Of a stretch of DNA of 64,000 bases, positions 16,353 to 25,480 are shown piece by piece; within the stretch, counting starts at the first letter, position 1, and the number at the start of each line of letters is the position of its first letter. Location: contig NZ_WGDD01000029.1 in the NCBI RefSeq assembly GCF_015493435.1, positions 160,661 through 224,660 on the forward strand. The letters run 5' to 3'. The notes under the pieces are model-generated. The model made no database searches. It was not told the origin of the DNA and saw only the letters and a program-made list of their open reading frames with translations. This stretch comes from Sulfurovum sp. (GTDB taxonomy: Bacteria > Campylobacterota > Campylobacteria > Campylobacterales > Sulfurovaceae). The translations under genes were made by a program, and so were the position numbers.

Positions 16353-17738
16353 ATGAAACTCTATGAACTCAAAGCCATTGCCGAACGTCTGAGCGATTTC
16401 AGCTATCTCTCCCGTGCAAGACGCATCGAAGACAATACACTCGAACTCGTATTTGACAAATCAGACAGTTACTTTTTCAATATGACCCGTGGCCACAGTT
16501 TCATTTACAAAGCTCCCAGCCAGCGTCCTCTCCAGGGCTACAATGCCCCTTTTGACACCCTGCTCCACTCCCTGCTCAGCGGAAGCAGACTTCTGAAAGT
16601 CGAAGTACCCAACGGTGACCGCATGCTGCGTTTTACTATCGCTCCGAAAAGCTCATACAAAGACAAGATCATCTGCCTGCAGCTTGAATTTACCGGGAAA
16701 AATACCAATGCCATTCTTCTGGACGAAAATGAAGTGATCATCGAAGCCCTCAGGCATATCGATGCGGAGAGTTCCTTCAGAGTAGTCCGTCCGGGGGTGG
16801 AACTGCTGCCCATTCCTCGTAGGGTGTTGTCTCCGGACAACACCTTGGATAATAAAAATAATCAAGAAGGTGCCGTGAGGGCACAGCACCCTACGGACAT
16901 CGATGCCGTTTTGGAAGAACGCTACCATGTCATGCAGCAGAAACGTCTTGAGGAGATGAAAAAGCAGAAACTCTCTTCCGTCTCCAAGAAGATCAAAAAA
17001 CTCTCGCAGCTGCTGGCAAAACTTCCTGACGAGAAGAAACTGGCAGAGGAGGAGAAGAAGCAGAAAGCGTACGGCAACCTCATTCTTGCCAACCTCTACC
17101 AGATCAAACCCTATGACACAAAACTGAAAACCTATGATTTCGAAGGCAAGGAGATCACGATCCCCCTTCCCAAAAACATCAAAGTGAACCGTATGAGCGA
17201 CTACTTCTTCAACCTTTCCAAACGCGCCAAGAGTAAGGCGAAGAACATCCATATCGAAAAAGAGAACCTGGAGAGCAAAAAAGCCTTTTACGAAAATATC
17301 CATTATGCTCTCGAACAGGCCAGAGAGCCCTACGAACTTGAACTTCTGGTCCCCAGGCGCGGGAAATCACAGCGCAAGAAAGAAAAACTCAAAGAGGGGG
17401 AACTCTTCTGGATAGAAGATTACAAGGTCATGGTCGGACGCAACAGCAAAGAGAACCAGGCACTGCTCAGAAAGGCCAAAGCGAATGATATCTGGATGCA
17501 CACGAGAGAGATCCCCGGTTCCCATGTCATCATCCGTACCGACAAACAGAACCTCCCCGACTCCGTACTTCAGGCTGCCGCCAAACTCTGTGTGGATTTC
17601 TCGACCGACCAGCCGGGAAACTATCTGGTGGACTACACCAAACGAAAGTTCGTCAAGGTCCAGGAGGGCTCCCATGTCGAATATGACAAATACCAAACCG
17701 TCGCGGTACTCAAAGAGGGCGTGGAGATCAGAATATAA
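16353..17738 (+). CDS. rqcH: NFACT family RNA-binding protein (RqcH/Rqc2-like)
   Basis: 461 aa from the ATG at 16353, placed after AAGGAGA; the in-frame codons upstream lie in the leader. In the family this protein binds stalled 50S-peptidyl-tRNA and adds alanine tails for degradation. N-terminal NFACT-N (MKLYELKAIAERLSDF), a central Lys-rich coiled coil (KQKLSSVSKKIKKLSQLLAK), and C-terminal NFACT-R with VMVGRNSKENQALLRKA, DIWMHTREIPGSHVII and NYLVDYTKRKFVK. Residues 156-181 are encoded by a complete inserted REP pair read in frame, not seen in typical homologues. It has its own leader and is followed by a long hairpin. Confidence 0.88.
   Translation: MKLYELKAIAERLSDFSYLSRARRIEDNTLELVFDKSDSYFFNMTRGHSFIYKAPSQRPLQGYNAPFDTLLHSLLSGSRLLKVEVPNGDRMLRFTIAPKSSYKDKIICLQLEFTGKNTNAILLDENEVIIEALRHIDAESSFRVVRPGVELLPIPRRVLSPDNTLDNKNNQEGAVRAQHPTDIDAVLEERYHVMQQKRLEEMKKQKLSSVSKKIKKLSQLLAKLPDEKKLAEEEKKQKAYGNLILANLYQIKPYDTKLKTYDFEGKEITIPLPKNIKVNRMSDYFFNLSKRAKSKAKNIHIEKENLESKKAFYENIHYALEQAREPYELELLVPRRGKSQRKKEKLKEGELFWIEDYKVMVGRNSKENQALLRKAKANDIWMHTREIPGSHVIIRTDKQNLPDSVLQAAAKLCVDFSTDQPGNYLVDYTKRKFVKVQEGSHVEYDKYQTVAVLKEGVEIRI
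16818..16895 (+). repeat. REP inverted pair inside rqcH, translated
   Basis: CGTAGGGTGTTGTCTCCGGA begins at 16818 and the inverted arm GCACAGCACCCTACG ends at 16895: 78 bp, exactly 26 codons, in frame. It adds residues 156-181 (from RRVLSPDN to RAQHPT) between the N-terminal domain and the coiled coil. Confidence 0.8.
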
Positions 17739-17755
17739 ACTAAGGTTTTGGAACA

Positions 17756-17789
17756 GCGACTTTAGTCGCTGATATGCGACTAAAGTCGC
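17756..17789. terminator. Perfect 14-bp inverted repeat after rqcH
   Basis: GCGACTTTAGTCGC and GCGACTAAAGTCGC separated by TGATAT: a perfect 14-bp stem, and each arm is itself nearly palindromic. There is no T-run, so it may be a repeat element of a second family that also blocks read-through into cdsA. Confidence 0.5.
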
Positions 17790-17844
17790 ATCCCCATAGT
17801 GCATAACTTAATAGCATTATAGAGGCTTCTAATCGAAGTCGTGC

Positions 17845-17850
17845 TATAAT
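17845..17850 (+). promoter_or_regulatory. -10 box before cdsA
   Basis: TATAAT in GTGCTATAATCATTG, 28 bp upstream of the cdsA start, with no clear -35 box. Confidence 0.5.
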
Positions 17851-17877
17851 CATTGCTAATATACTACAGGACAGGAT

Positions 17878-18636
17878 ATGACACGGATTTTTACAGACTA
17901 TCAGGAACGCTGGCTTACAGGGATCGGGCTGCTTGCTCTGGTTGGATTCATTGGCTGGATAGACAGTTTTTTTGTCATGTGGCTTTTTTTGGGAGCCATC
18001 TACATCTTCGCCTTTTACGAAGCGATGAAACTGTTCAAACTGGTAGGGCCCGCTGCATATTTCTGGGCGGTACTGCTATGGCTGTTCGCTTACGTCTACC
18101 CCAATCCGGATGACCTATTCTACTTTGTCGCCATCATTTTTGGCGCATCTATTGCGTATCTCCACAACTTCGACAAACGGCTCATTCTGCCTTTTCTCTA
18201 TCCGGTCAGCGGTATTTTCTTTTTCCTTATCCTCTATGAAGATTTCGGCATCTCTTCCATGTTCTGGCTGCTGGTAACGGTCGCCCTCACAGATGTAGGA
18301 GCCTTCTTTACCGGCAAGGCCATAGGGAAAACGAAATTTTCCGACACGTCTCCGAACAAAACGCTTGAAGGTGTCATCGGCGGCATACTTGTCGCTACGG
18401 CCGTGGGTACCTACATAGGACTTTATGTTGCTCCGCTCTGGATCGCCTTTGCCGTGACACTGCTGACCTCGATCGCCTCTGTTTTCGGTGATCTTTTCGA
18501 GTCCTACCTCAAACGTGAAGCCGGGGTAAAAGACTCGGGAGACCTGCTTCCCGGACACGGCGGCATACTCGACAGGATCGACGGCTACCTTTTCGGTGCG
18601 CCTATGATGGTCATTGCCCTAAGAGCATTTTTATAA
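17878..18636 (+). CDS. cdsA: Phosphatidate cytidylyltransferase
   Basis: 252 aa integral membrane enzyme that makes CDP-diacylglycerol from phosphatidate and CTP. Several membrane segments, among them LLALVGFIGWIDSFFVMWLF and LLWLFAYVYP. The CdsA signature is complete near the C-terminus: SVFGDLFESYLKREAGVKDS, then PGHGGILDRIDGYLFGAP. Preceded by its own -10 box; dxr follows after 3 nt, an arrangement of lipid and isoprenoid genes common in bacteria. Confidence 0.95.
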   Translation: MTRIFTDYQERWLTGIGLLALVGFIGWIDSFFVMWLFLGAIYIFAFYEAMKLFKLVGPAAYFWAVLLWLFAYVYPNPDDLFYFVAIIFGASIAYLHNFDKRLILPFLYPVSGIFFFLILYEDFGISSMFWLLVTVALTDVGAFFTGKAIGKTKFSDTSPNKTLEGVIGGILVATAVGTYIGLYVAPLWIAFAVTLLTSIASVFGDLFESYLKREAGVKDSGDLLPGHGGILDRIDGYLFGAPMMVIALRAFL

Positions 18637-18639
18637 GCT

Positions 18640-19725
18640 ATGTCCATCGTTATTCTCGGTTCCACCGGCTCTATCGGGGTCAATACTCTCATTGTCGCCA
18701 AACGCTACAACATTGCCATTGAAGCTCTCGTCGCAGGGACCAACATTGACCTGCTCAATCAGCAGATCGCTGAACATAAACCCAAACGTGTCGCCATTGC
18801 CAACGAAGCTGACAGAAAGAGGGTCAGGCATCCCCACGTACTCTGCGGAAGCGAAGGCATACTGGAACTCATAGAAAGTACACAAAGCACCACGATAGTC
18901 AATGCCCTTGTCGGTTATGCCGGCCTGGCACCGACACGCAAGGCTGTTTCGCTGGGAAAACGCGTTGCTCTGGCAAATAAGGAATCACTTGTCGTGGCCG
19001 GGGAGTTTATTGACATGTCATTCATCACACCCATCGATTCGGAGCATTTCGGCCTATGGTACCTGATGAACGAACGCCCCTTCTCCAAACTCTACATTAC
19101 GGCAAGCGGAGGTGCTTTCAGGGACTGGGAACTCGGCAAAATGAAAGAGGCGACATTCTCTGATGCCCTCAAGCATCCCAACTGGTCGATGGGGAACAAG
19201 ATCACTATCGACTCGGCGACGATGACCAACAAACTCTTCGAGCTGCTTGAAGCCAAATGGCTCTTTGGCACTTCAAATATTGATGCTGTGATTGAAAAAA
19301 GATCGATGATCCATGCACTCGTCGAATTTGTAGACGGATCCACAACCGCCCACTTTGCAGGGGTGGACATGAAACTGCCCATTGCGTTCGCTCTCAAGGG
19401 CGAAATAACGGACGAAATACTCCCACCTACAGACCTTCTCGGTATCGGGACAATGGAATTCCTGCCCATAGAGGCCGACCGCTACCCCATCTGGAACATC
19501 AAAGAGCATATCCTTCAGAACCCGCATCTTGGCGTCGTGGTCAACGCTGCCAACGAAGTCGCCATCCAGGCGTTCCAGGAAGAGCGATGCTCCTTTTTCG
19601 GAATGAGCGATATGGTTTTGGATGCCTATGAGAAATTTGGAGATGTCAGAGCAGCAAACATAGATGAAATTATTAAAATTGATAAAGAGGTAAGAGCATA
19701 TGTTGGTTCATTCAAATCTATGTAG
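18640..19725 (+). CDS. dxr: 1-deoxy-D-xylulose 5-phosphate reductoisomerase
   Basis: 361 aa, short for the family (about 390-400) but typical of Campylobacterota. Converts DXP to MEP with NADPH in the isoprenoid pathway. NADPH site VILGSTGSIGVNTLIVAKRY; VALANKESLVVAGEFI; metal and substrate residues in PIDSEHFGLWYL, TASGGAFRDW and PNWSMGNKITIDSATMTNKL. Coupled to cdsA. The TAG stop at 19723-19725 is the first part of a REP-like repeat. Confidence 0.96.
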   Translation: MSIVILGSTGSIGVNTLIVAKRYNIAIEALVAGTNIDLLNQQIAEHKPKRVAIANEADRKRVRHPHVLCGSEGILELIESTQSTTIVNALVGYAGLAPTRKAVSLGKRVALANKESLVVAGEFIDMSFITPIDSEHFGLWYLMNERPFSKLYITASGGAFRDWELGKMKEATFSDALKHPNWSMGNKITIDSATMTNKLFELLEAKWLFGTSNIDAVIEKRSMIHALVEFVDGSTTAHFAGVDMKLPIAFALKGEITDEILPPTDLLGIGTMEFLPIEADRYPIWNIKEHILQNPHLGVVVNAANEVAIQAFQEERCSFFGMSDMVLDAYEKFGDVRAANIDEIIKIDKEVRAYVGSFKSM

Positions 19726-19764
19726 GGGTGCCCTTTATGGGTACCCACAAGGGATAGCACTACA
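19721..19764. repeat. REP-like palindrome at the dxr stop codon
   Basis: TGTAGGGGTGCCC at the left and GCACTACA at the right, with an internal GTGCCC/GGGTAC hairpin. The TAG of the left arm ends dxr. Confidence 0.6.
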
Positions 19765-19782
19765 GTTAAAGAAGGTACCTCT

Positions 19783-20316
19783 ATGAAAATCCTTATCCTC
19801 CATGGCTGGGGCGGTTCGGATGCACCGCACTGGCAGGCGGAACTTGCCTGCGAAACGGCAAAGAATTACGGAACGGTCAGTTTCCCTCTGCTGGACAACT
19901 GTCATTTCCCCAGCAGGAACCGCTGGATAAAACAGGCGAAAGCTGTTCTTGAAGATTTCAAACCCGACACTGTGGTCTGCCATTCTCTGGCCAACACCCT
20001 CTGGTTCTGGCTCTGCGAAGAAGAGATGGCAACGGTGGAAAGGCTTTTCATGGTCTCTCCTCCAAGTCTGACAACAACCGAGAGTACCATCAAAACGTTT
20101 TTTCCCTGTCCCCTGCCGGACACCCTTCATGCCAAGAAGGTACAGATGATCGTTTCAGACAATGACCCCTGGATCTCGGTTAAAGAAGCTTCCCGGATCG
20201 CGAAGCATTACGATATCCCTCTAACCGTTATCGAAAAGGCAGGTCATATCAACGCAGACAGCGGATACGGTAAATGGCCGCTGATAGAACAATTGGTGAT
20301 GGAGAAAAAACAGTGA
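19783..20316 (+). CDS. RBBP9/YdeN-type alpha/beta hydrolase
   Basis: 177 aa. A small serine hydrolase of the RBBP9 family: ILILHGWGGSDAPHWQAELA at the N-terminus, nucleophile elbow VVCHSLANTLWFWLCEE (GHSLG-like, with Cys for the first Gly), Asp in IVSDNDPWISV and His in KAGHINADSGYGKWP. Substrate unknown. It lies between the dxr-end repeat and tsaD and is probably read with tsaD. Confidence 0.85.
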   Translation: MKILILHGWGGSDAPHWQAELACETAKNYGTVSFPLLDNCHFPSRNRWIKQAKAVLEDFKPDTVVCHSLANTLWFWLCEEEMATVERLFMVSPPSLTTTESTIKTFFPCPLPDTLHAKKVQMIVSDNDPWISVKEASRIAKHYDIPLTVIEKAGHINADSGYGKWPLIEQLVMEKKQ

Positions 20317-20341
20317 TCGTTTCAAACATAAAGGATGATAG

Positions 20342-21355
20342 TTGATTTTAAGCATAGAGTCCAGCTGCGACGACAGTTCTATCGCCGTCACCGAGATCGC
20401 CACCCAAAAGATCGTTTACCACAAAAAGATTTCCCAGGAAGCGGAGCACTCCTGTTACGGCGGTGTGGTACCGGAGCTGGCTTCAAGGCTGCATGCGGTA
20501 ACCCTGCCCAGGATACTTGCAGAGACAAAACCATGGTTCGGAGAGCTCAAGGCGGTCGCGGTCACCAATCAGCCCGGGCTGGGCGTGACACTCCTTGAGG
20601 GGATCGCCATGGCCAAAACACTGGCGGTGCTGGAAGATATCCCTCTGATCCCCGTTCATCATCTTAAAGGGCATATCTATTCGCTCTTCATAGAGAAAGA
20701 AACACGTTTCCCTCTTTTGGTACTCTTGATCTCCGGCGGACATACACAAATAATTCGGGTTAAAGATTTTGGACATATGGAAATACTTGCAAGCAGTATG
20801 GATGATTCCGTAGGCGAAAGTTTTGACAAATGTGCCAAAATGATGGGTCTTGGTTATCCCGGAGGGCCGCTCATTGAGGCACTCGCGATCAAAGGGGATG
20901 AAAGCCGCTTTAACCTGCCCGTACCCCTGCGTAATTCACCGCTTATAGCCTTTTCCCTCTCTGGATTGAAGAATGCCGTACGGCTTGTCGTAGAAAAACT
21001 TGGAGGGGCAGAGAAGATGACAGAACAGGACAAAGCAGACCTCTCCGCTTCCTTTCAGAAAGCAGTCAAGCTGCATCTGCTGCAAAAAAGCAAAAAGATC
21101 TTTGCCAAAGAGCCCATCAAAGATTTTGCCATCGTGGGAGGTGCTTCGGCCAACCAGTACCTGAGAGATGCTTACGAAGGTCTCTGCCGGGAATTTGGGA
21201 AGACCCTGCACGTCGCCCCCCTCCAATACTGTTCGGACAACGCAGCCATGATAGGAAGGTATGCCATCGACGCCTATGAACGCAAACAATTTATCGATCC
21301 TAATGCAATAGACATCGTGAGTACGAAGAAACAGCAGGCGGGAATGTTGCTGTAG
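20342..21355 (+). CDS. tsaD: tRNA threonylcarbamoyladenosine synthase subunit TsaD
   Basis: 337 aa, starting with TTG at 20342 behind AAGGATGA; no ATG is available in this frame at the conserved start ILSIESSCDDSSIAV. It transfers the threonylcarbamoyl group to A37 of ANN-decoding tRNAs with TsaB and TsaE. Metal-binding HHLKGHIYSLF (HxxxH), ATPase-fold LLISGGHTQIIRV, DSVGESFDKCAKMMGLGYPG, VGGASANQYLR and the last metal Asp in QYCSDNAAMIGRYA. Confidence 0.95.
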   Translation: MILSIESSCDDSSIAVTEIATQKIVYHKKISQEAEHSCYGGVVPELASRLHAVTLPRILAETKPWFGELKAVAVTNQPGLGVTLLEGIAMAKTLAVLEDIPLIPVHHLKGHIYSLFIEKETRFPLLVLLISGGHTQIIRVKDFGHMEILASSMDDSVGESFDKCAKMMGLGYPGGPLIEALAIKGDESRFNLPVPLRNSPLIAFSLSGLKNAVRLVVEKLGGAEKMTEQDKADLSASFQKAVKLHLLQKSKKIFAKEPIKDFAIVGGASANQYLRDAYEGLCREFGKTLHVAPLQYCSDNAAMIGRYAIDAYERKQFIDPNAIDIVSTKKQQAGMLL

Positions 21356-21721
21356 CATTCAGCGTTCTTGTATGGAACGATGACATAAAATACTTCTACT
21401 GTCAAGACTTTTCATGCTTTATACCCATAACAGTTCATGTCGCTCATGTTTTTCTTTCTTTGGTTCGTTCTCTTTCTTTTCGTCATGAGACAAAAGAAAG
21501 AAATGAACGGGGAGTATAAACAAAAACCGTTTAATCACAGCGTGATATCAGGACACTGCAGCCTTAAAAAACCCTAAATAATTTCCTCATTGGAAGCAGA
21601 CCCAAAAATACAAAAAACGATATTCGGCAAAAAGCCGTCAAATCCCGGCTGTATCACGCTTTCCCTAAGTTTATTTCGATAAAATATATAGTAATAATAC
21701 CCCAAAAAACGGAGTTTCAAT
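21356..21721. other. Intergenic region tsaD-gyrB with hairpin and gyrB promoter
   Basis: No gene seen in these 366 bp. GTTCTCTTTCTTTTCGTC (21467-21484) and GACAAAAGAAAGAAATGAAC (21489-21508) form a stem around ATGA with a few mismatches; it may terminate tsaD transcription. TTATTTCGATAAAATATA at 21671-21688 is a likely gyrB promoter and resembles the rpsU promoter. Confidence 0.5.
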
Positions 21722-24037
21722 ATGGCAGAATATGGTGCAAGCAACATTAAGGTCCTCAAGGGACTTGAAGCGGTCAGGAAAAGACCCGGAATGTATATCG
21801 GTGATACTTCCACAAAAGGGCTTCACCATCTGGTCTACGAAGTAGTTGACAACTCTATCGATGAAGCAATGGCCGGCTTCTGTGATACGATCAAAGTGAC
21901 ACTGACCAAAGCAGGTTCAGCGATCATTGAAGATAACGGGCGCGGTATTCCGGTAGCAGAACACCCGACAGAAAAGATATCGGCTGCGACTGTCGTACTG
22001 ACAGTGCTGCATGCCGGCGGTAAATTTGACAAAGATACCTACAAAGTATCAGGCGGACTTCACGGAGTGGGGGTCTCCGTTGTCAACGCACTTTCAAAAG
22101 ATTTGCATCTGTCAGTATACAAGGATGGAGAGATTTATGAACAATCTTTCAAAAAGGGCATTCCGCAGGAACCGCTTAAAGCAACAGGGACCACACGAAA
22201 GAAAGGTACCAAGATCGAATTCTGGCCGGATGATTCCATTTTCACGGAGGGCGTAACATTCCAGAAAGAGATCCTGATGAAGCGCTTCAAAGAGCTTTGC
22301 TATCTCAATCCGAGTATTACCATTGACTTTAAAGATGAGCGGGACAGTACCAGGGAAAAGTATCATTTCGAAGGGGGCATCAAGCAGTTCGTTGAAGATA
22401 TGAACACAAGACCGCCCCTTACCAAAGCACAGTTCTTCCAAGGTAAAGCAGATGATATCGAAATCGATATTGCACTCATGTACTGCGACGCCGACTCGGA
22501 AAAGTCGCTCTCTTTCGTCAATAATATCAAAACACCGGACGGCGGGACCCATGAAGCCGGATTTAGAGCCGGGCTGACACGTTCGCTCGCAAGCTACATT
22601 GCCAAAAATGCCAATGCCAAAGAAAAAGGTGTCAAGATCACCGGGGATGACTGCAAGGAAGGATTGATAGCCATCGTTTCCGTACGGGTACCCGAACCCC
22701 AGTTTGAGGGACAGACCAAAGGAAAACTCGGTTCATCCTATGTGCGTCCACTGGTGCAGAAGTTCTTTTCGGAAAATTTTAATAAATACCTTGAAGAGAA
22801 CCCCATAGAGGCAAAAGCCATTATGGCACAGGTACTGCTTGCCGCACGGGGAAGAGATGCCGCAAAAAGAGCCAAAGACCTCGTTAAACGCAAAGATTCC
22901 ATGAGCATCGGAACCCTTCCCGGAAAATTGGCCGACTGCCAGAGCAAAGATCCTGAAATCTCAGAAATCTATCTGGTGGAAGGGGATTCTGCCGGCGGTT
23001 CGGCAAAACAGGGCCGGGACAGGGTCTTTCAGGCGATCCTGCCGCTCAAAGGAAAGATCCTCAACGTTGAGAAGGCCAGACTGGAAAAGATCCTCAAATC
23101 AGACGAGATCAAGAACATGATCACAGCACTGGGGTGCGGTATCGGTGACGAATTCAACGAAGAGAAACTCCGATACCACAAGATCATCATCATGACCGAT
23201 GCCGACGTCGACGGTTCACACATACAAACCCTGCTGATGACCTTCTTCTTCCGCTTCCTGCAGCCGGTAGTGGAAAAAGGATACCTTTATCTTGCACAGC
23301 CACCGCTTTACCGCTACAAAAAGGGAAAGAACGAAACCTATTTGAAAGACGACAAAGCACTCAACGATTTTCTTATCGAAAACGGTATCTCTGTCATTCA
23401 GAGCGAGACCATGGGAGAGAAGGACCTGGTCGATCTCTTCAAGCTTGTAGCCTACTACAGAATGACTCTCAAAGAGATTGAAAAACGTTTTGCCCTGCCT
23501 GAAGTACTGCGATATATGATCGAAAATCCGGATATCATCGGTACATCCAACAAAGAACTGGCAAAAACACTTGAAAAATATATTGCCGATCTTGGATACA
23601 ATATTTTGAACAAGACGATTACCGAAGACAGGCTGCATTATTTCGTACAAACCAACGACGGACTGGAAGAACTGATAGTGGATGAGACACTCTTTACCAA
23701 CCCGCACTACAATGAGGCGATCCATATTCACCAGAAGATCAAAGAACACATTACGGACGAGTTTAAAGACAAAGACCTTCTGGCACTCTTTGCAGAAGTG
23801 GAAGCATCGGCCAAGAAAGGGGCCTATATACAGCGCTACAAAGGTTTGGGAGAGATGAACCCCGAACAGCTCTGGGAAACGACTATGACCCCGGAGAACA
23901 GAAGACTGCTTCAAGTCAGGATCAACGACAGCCAAGAGGCAAGCGACACCTTTACGCTTTTCATGGGCGATGAAGTCGAACCAAGAAGAAACTACATCGA
24001 AAGTCATGCCAAAGATGTAAAACACCTGGATGTTTAA
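21722..24037 (+). CDS. gyrB: DNA gyrase subunit B
   Basis: 771 aa, full length. ATPase subunit of gyrase, which introduces negative supercoils together with GyrA. GHKL ATPase motifs EVVDNSIDEAMAGFC, IEDNGRGIPV and GGLHGVGVSVVNALS; TOPRIM domain with YLVEGDSAGGSAKQGRDR and MTDADVDGSHIQTLLM; C-terminal QRYKGLGEMNPEQLWETTM. Own promoter; the GGDEF-EAL gene follows after 5 nt. Confidence 0.98.
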   Translation: MAEYGASNIKVLKGLEAVRKRPGMYIGDTSTKGLHHLVYEVVDNSIDEAMAGFCDTIKVTLTKAGSAIIEDNGRGIPVAEHPTEKISAATVVLTVLHAGGKFDKDTYKVSGGLHGVGVSVVNALSKDLHLSVYKDGEIYEQSFKKGIPQEPLKATGTTRKKGTKIEFWPDDSIFTEGVTFQKEILMKRFKELCYLNPSITIDFKDERDSTREKYHFEGGIKQFVEDMNTRPPLTKAQFFQGKADDIEIDIALMYCDADSEKSLSFVNNIKTPDGGTHEAGFRAGLTRSLASYIAKNANAKEKGVKITGDDCKEGLIAIVSVRVPEPQFEGQTKGKLGSSYVRPLVQKFFSENFNKYLEENPIEAKAIMAQVLLAARGRDAAKRAKDLVKRKDSMSIGTLPGKLADCQSKDPEISEIYLVEGDSAGGSAKQGRDRVFQAILPLKGKILNVEKARLEKILKSDEIKNMITALGCGIGDEFNEEKLRYHKIIIMTDADVDGSHIQTLLMTFFFRFLQPVVEKGYLYLAQPPLYRYKKGKNETYLKDDKALNDFLIENGISVIQSETMGEKDLVDLFKLVAYYRMTLKEIEKRFALPEVLRYMIENPDIIGTSNKELAKTLEKYIADLGYNILNKTITEDRLHYFVQTNDGLEELIVDETLFTNPHYNEAIHIHQKIKEHITDEFKDKDLLALFAEVEASAKKGAYIQRYKGLGEMNPEQLWETTMTPENRRLLQVRINDSQEASDTFTLFMGDEVEPRRNYIESHAKDVKHLDV

Positions 24038-24042
24038 GACGT

Positions 24043-25470
24043 ATGCTTCTTTCAGAACGCGAAGAACGGGAACGGCGCTTTAAGCTTGCCCTTCGGGCAG
24101 GGATCCCTATACTCCTTCTGGTTTCTCTGGTATTTTACAGTCTCTTTTTCCGGGGCAGCCATATACACTTCAACCTTGAGACTACGTTCATTATGATGAG
24201 CATTCTCTTTATTACAGTCTATTTTATCTATTTTCTAATAGACTTGAGTGTCAAAGAGACCCTCATCGACCAGACCACACAGGGCTTTAACCAAAAAGCC
24301 TTTATCACAAAGCTGCAAAAATACAGACCAAAAACACTGGTACTGCTTATTGTCAAAAACCTCTCAACCATTAATGAGAACTACAGTGCAGAACAGGTGG
24401 ACCTGCTACTCTACAACATTATTCACAAACTCAACCAGGAATTCAGGAAATACGGACTGAACAAAGTACTTATTGCAAGACGGTACGGTGCAGAATTTCT
24501 TATTGCCATAGACCGGGACAGTGATGACATCGAAACTATTCTGGAAAATTTTATTACCAAGTATCGCAATATTGACGACATAGAACTGGACTATACCTAT
24601 GCTGCCGTTACCAATACAGGCAAAGAACTGGAAAAAGATATCATTTATCTGAAAGACCTTATCGCCATCGAAGAGAAAAGCTTTAATATACCTGCGGACA
24701 ACCATAAGATCCAGGATGCAACAGAACTCTCCAAAATTGAGCAGAGTATTCTTTTTGCGCTCAAACACGAAAAACTCTACCTGTCTTTCAGACCTATTCT
24801 CAATACAGGAAGCAATCAGATCGACATGTATGAAATTTCCGCCAAACTTCATGACCAGAAAGGTGCCGATATCCTGCCAAGGGTTTATCTGCCTATCATT
24901 AACCGTATAGGTCTCGGCAGAGAATATGACATGGTACTGCTTAAACACATTATTTCACTGCTTCCGCTTGTGGATGCACATATCTCTTTCTCCTTTAACC
25001 TTTCGCCTTTTTCCCTGAGGGATGAAAGTTTCCAAAAACAGTTTTTCTCTTTATTGGAACAGCAGGTTGACCAACCCTCACGGCTAATCATTGAACTGTA
25101 TGAGAGAAAGACCCACCATAACCTCAGCGGATATCTCAAGACGCTGAAAAAGTTCAGAGCACAGGGTATCCGTATCGCCATTGACAACTTCGGTTCATCC
25201 AATGCTTCAATGGAATATATGAAACACTTCAATTTCGACCTTGTACAGTTCGACCGGGATTATGTAACCAAACTGGATGACACCACTACGTACGCTATGT
25301 TAAGCTCATTGGTTTCCATGTCAAAGGAACTGGGAATAGTGACTGTGGCCAAATGGGTAGACAATACTGTGCAAAAAGAAAAGCTCATTGCGCTCGGCAT
25401 TGACTACCTTCAGGGGTTTGGTATCGGAAAACCCATCAACGAAACCAAACTGCTGAAACAATACAATTAA
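24043..25470 (+). CDS. Membrane protein with degenerate GGDEF and EAL domains
   Basis: 475 aa. Two membrane segments (ILLLVSLVFYSLFF and IMMSILFITVYFIYFLI), then a GGDEF-like domain in which the active site is reduced to RRYGAEFLIAI, then an EAL-like domain. The EAL residues are substituted throughout: EISAK for E-x-L-x-R, IELYER, IDNFGSS where DDFGTG is expected, VQFDRDYV for K-I-D, and AKWVDN for the AEGVE region. It is therefore unlikely to make or break cyclic di-GMP; it could bind the nucleotide or act as a structural sensor. Its place 5 nt after gyrB is probably read-through, not function. Confidence 0.85.
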   Translation: MLLSEREERERRFKLALRAGIPILLLVSLVFYSLFFRGSHIHFNLETTFIMMSILFITVYFIYFLIDLSVKETLIDQTTQGFNQKAFITKLQKYRPKTLVLLIVKNLSTINENYSAEQVDLLLYNIIHKLNQEFRKYGLNKVLIARRYGAEFLIAIDRDSDDIETILENFITKYRNIDDIELDYTYAAVTNTGKELEKDIIYLKDLIAIEEKSFNIPADNHKIQDATELSKIEQSILFALKHEKLYLSFRPILNTGSNQIDMYEISAKLHDQKGADILPRVYLPIINRIGLGREYDMVLLKHIISLLPLVDAHISFSFNLSPFSLRDESFQKQFFSLLEQQVDQPSRLIIELYERKTHHNLSGYLKTLKKFRAQGIRIAIDNFGSSNASMEYMKHFNFDLVQFDRDYVTKLDDTTTYAMLSSLVSMSKELGIVTVAKWVDNTVQKEKLIALGIDYLQGFGIGKPINETKLLKQYN

Positions 25471-25480
25471 AAGGAACCCT

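Noticed and set aside
21356..21721. Chromosome origin next to gyrB
   Set aside because: No dnaA or dnaN adjoins and I see no cluster of DnaA boxes; gyrB lies between tsaD and a GGDEF-EAL gene.
23216..24025. A 269-codon open frame on the minus strand
   Set aside because: Antisense to the 3' part of gyrB, which is clearly coding.
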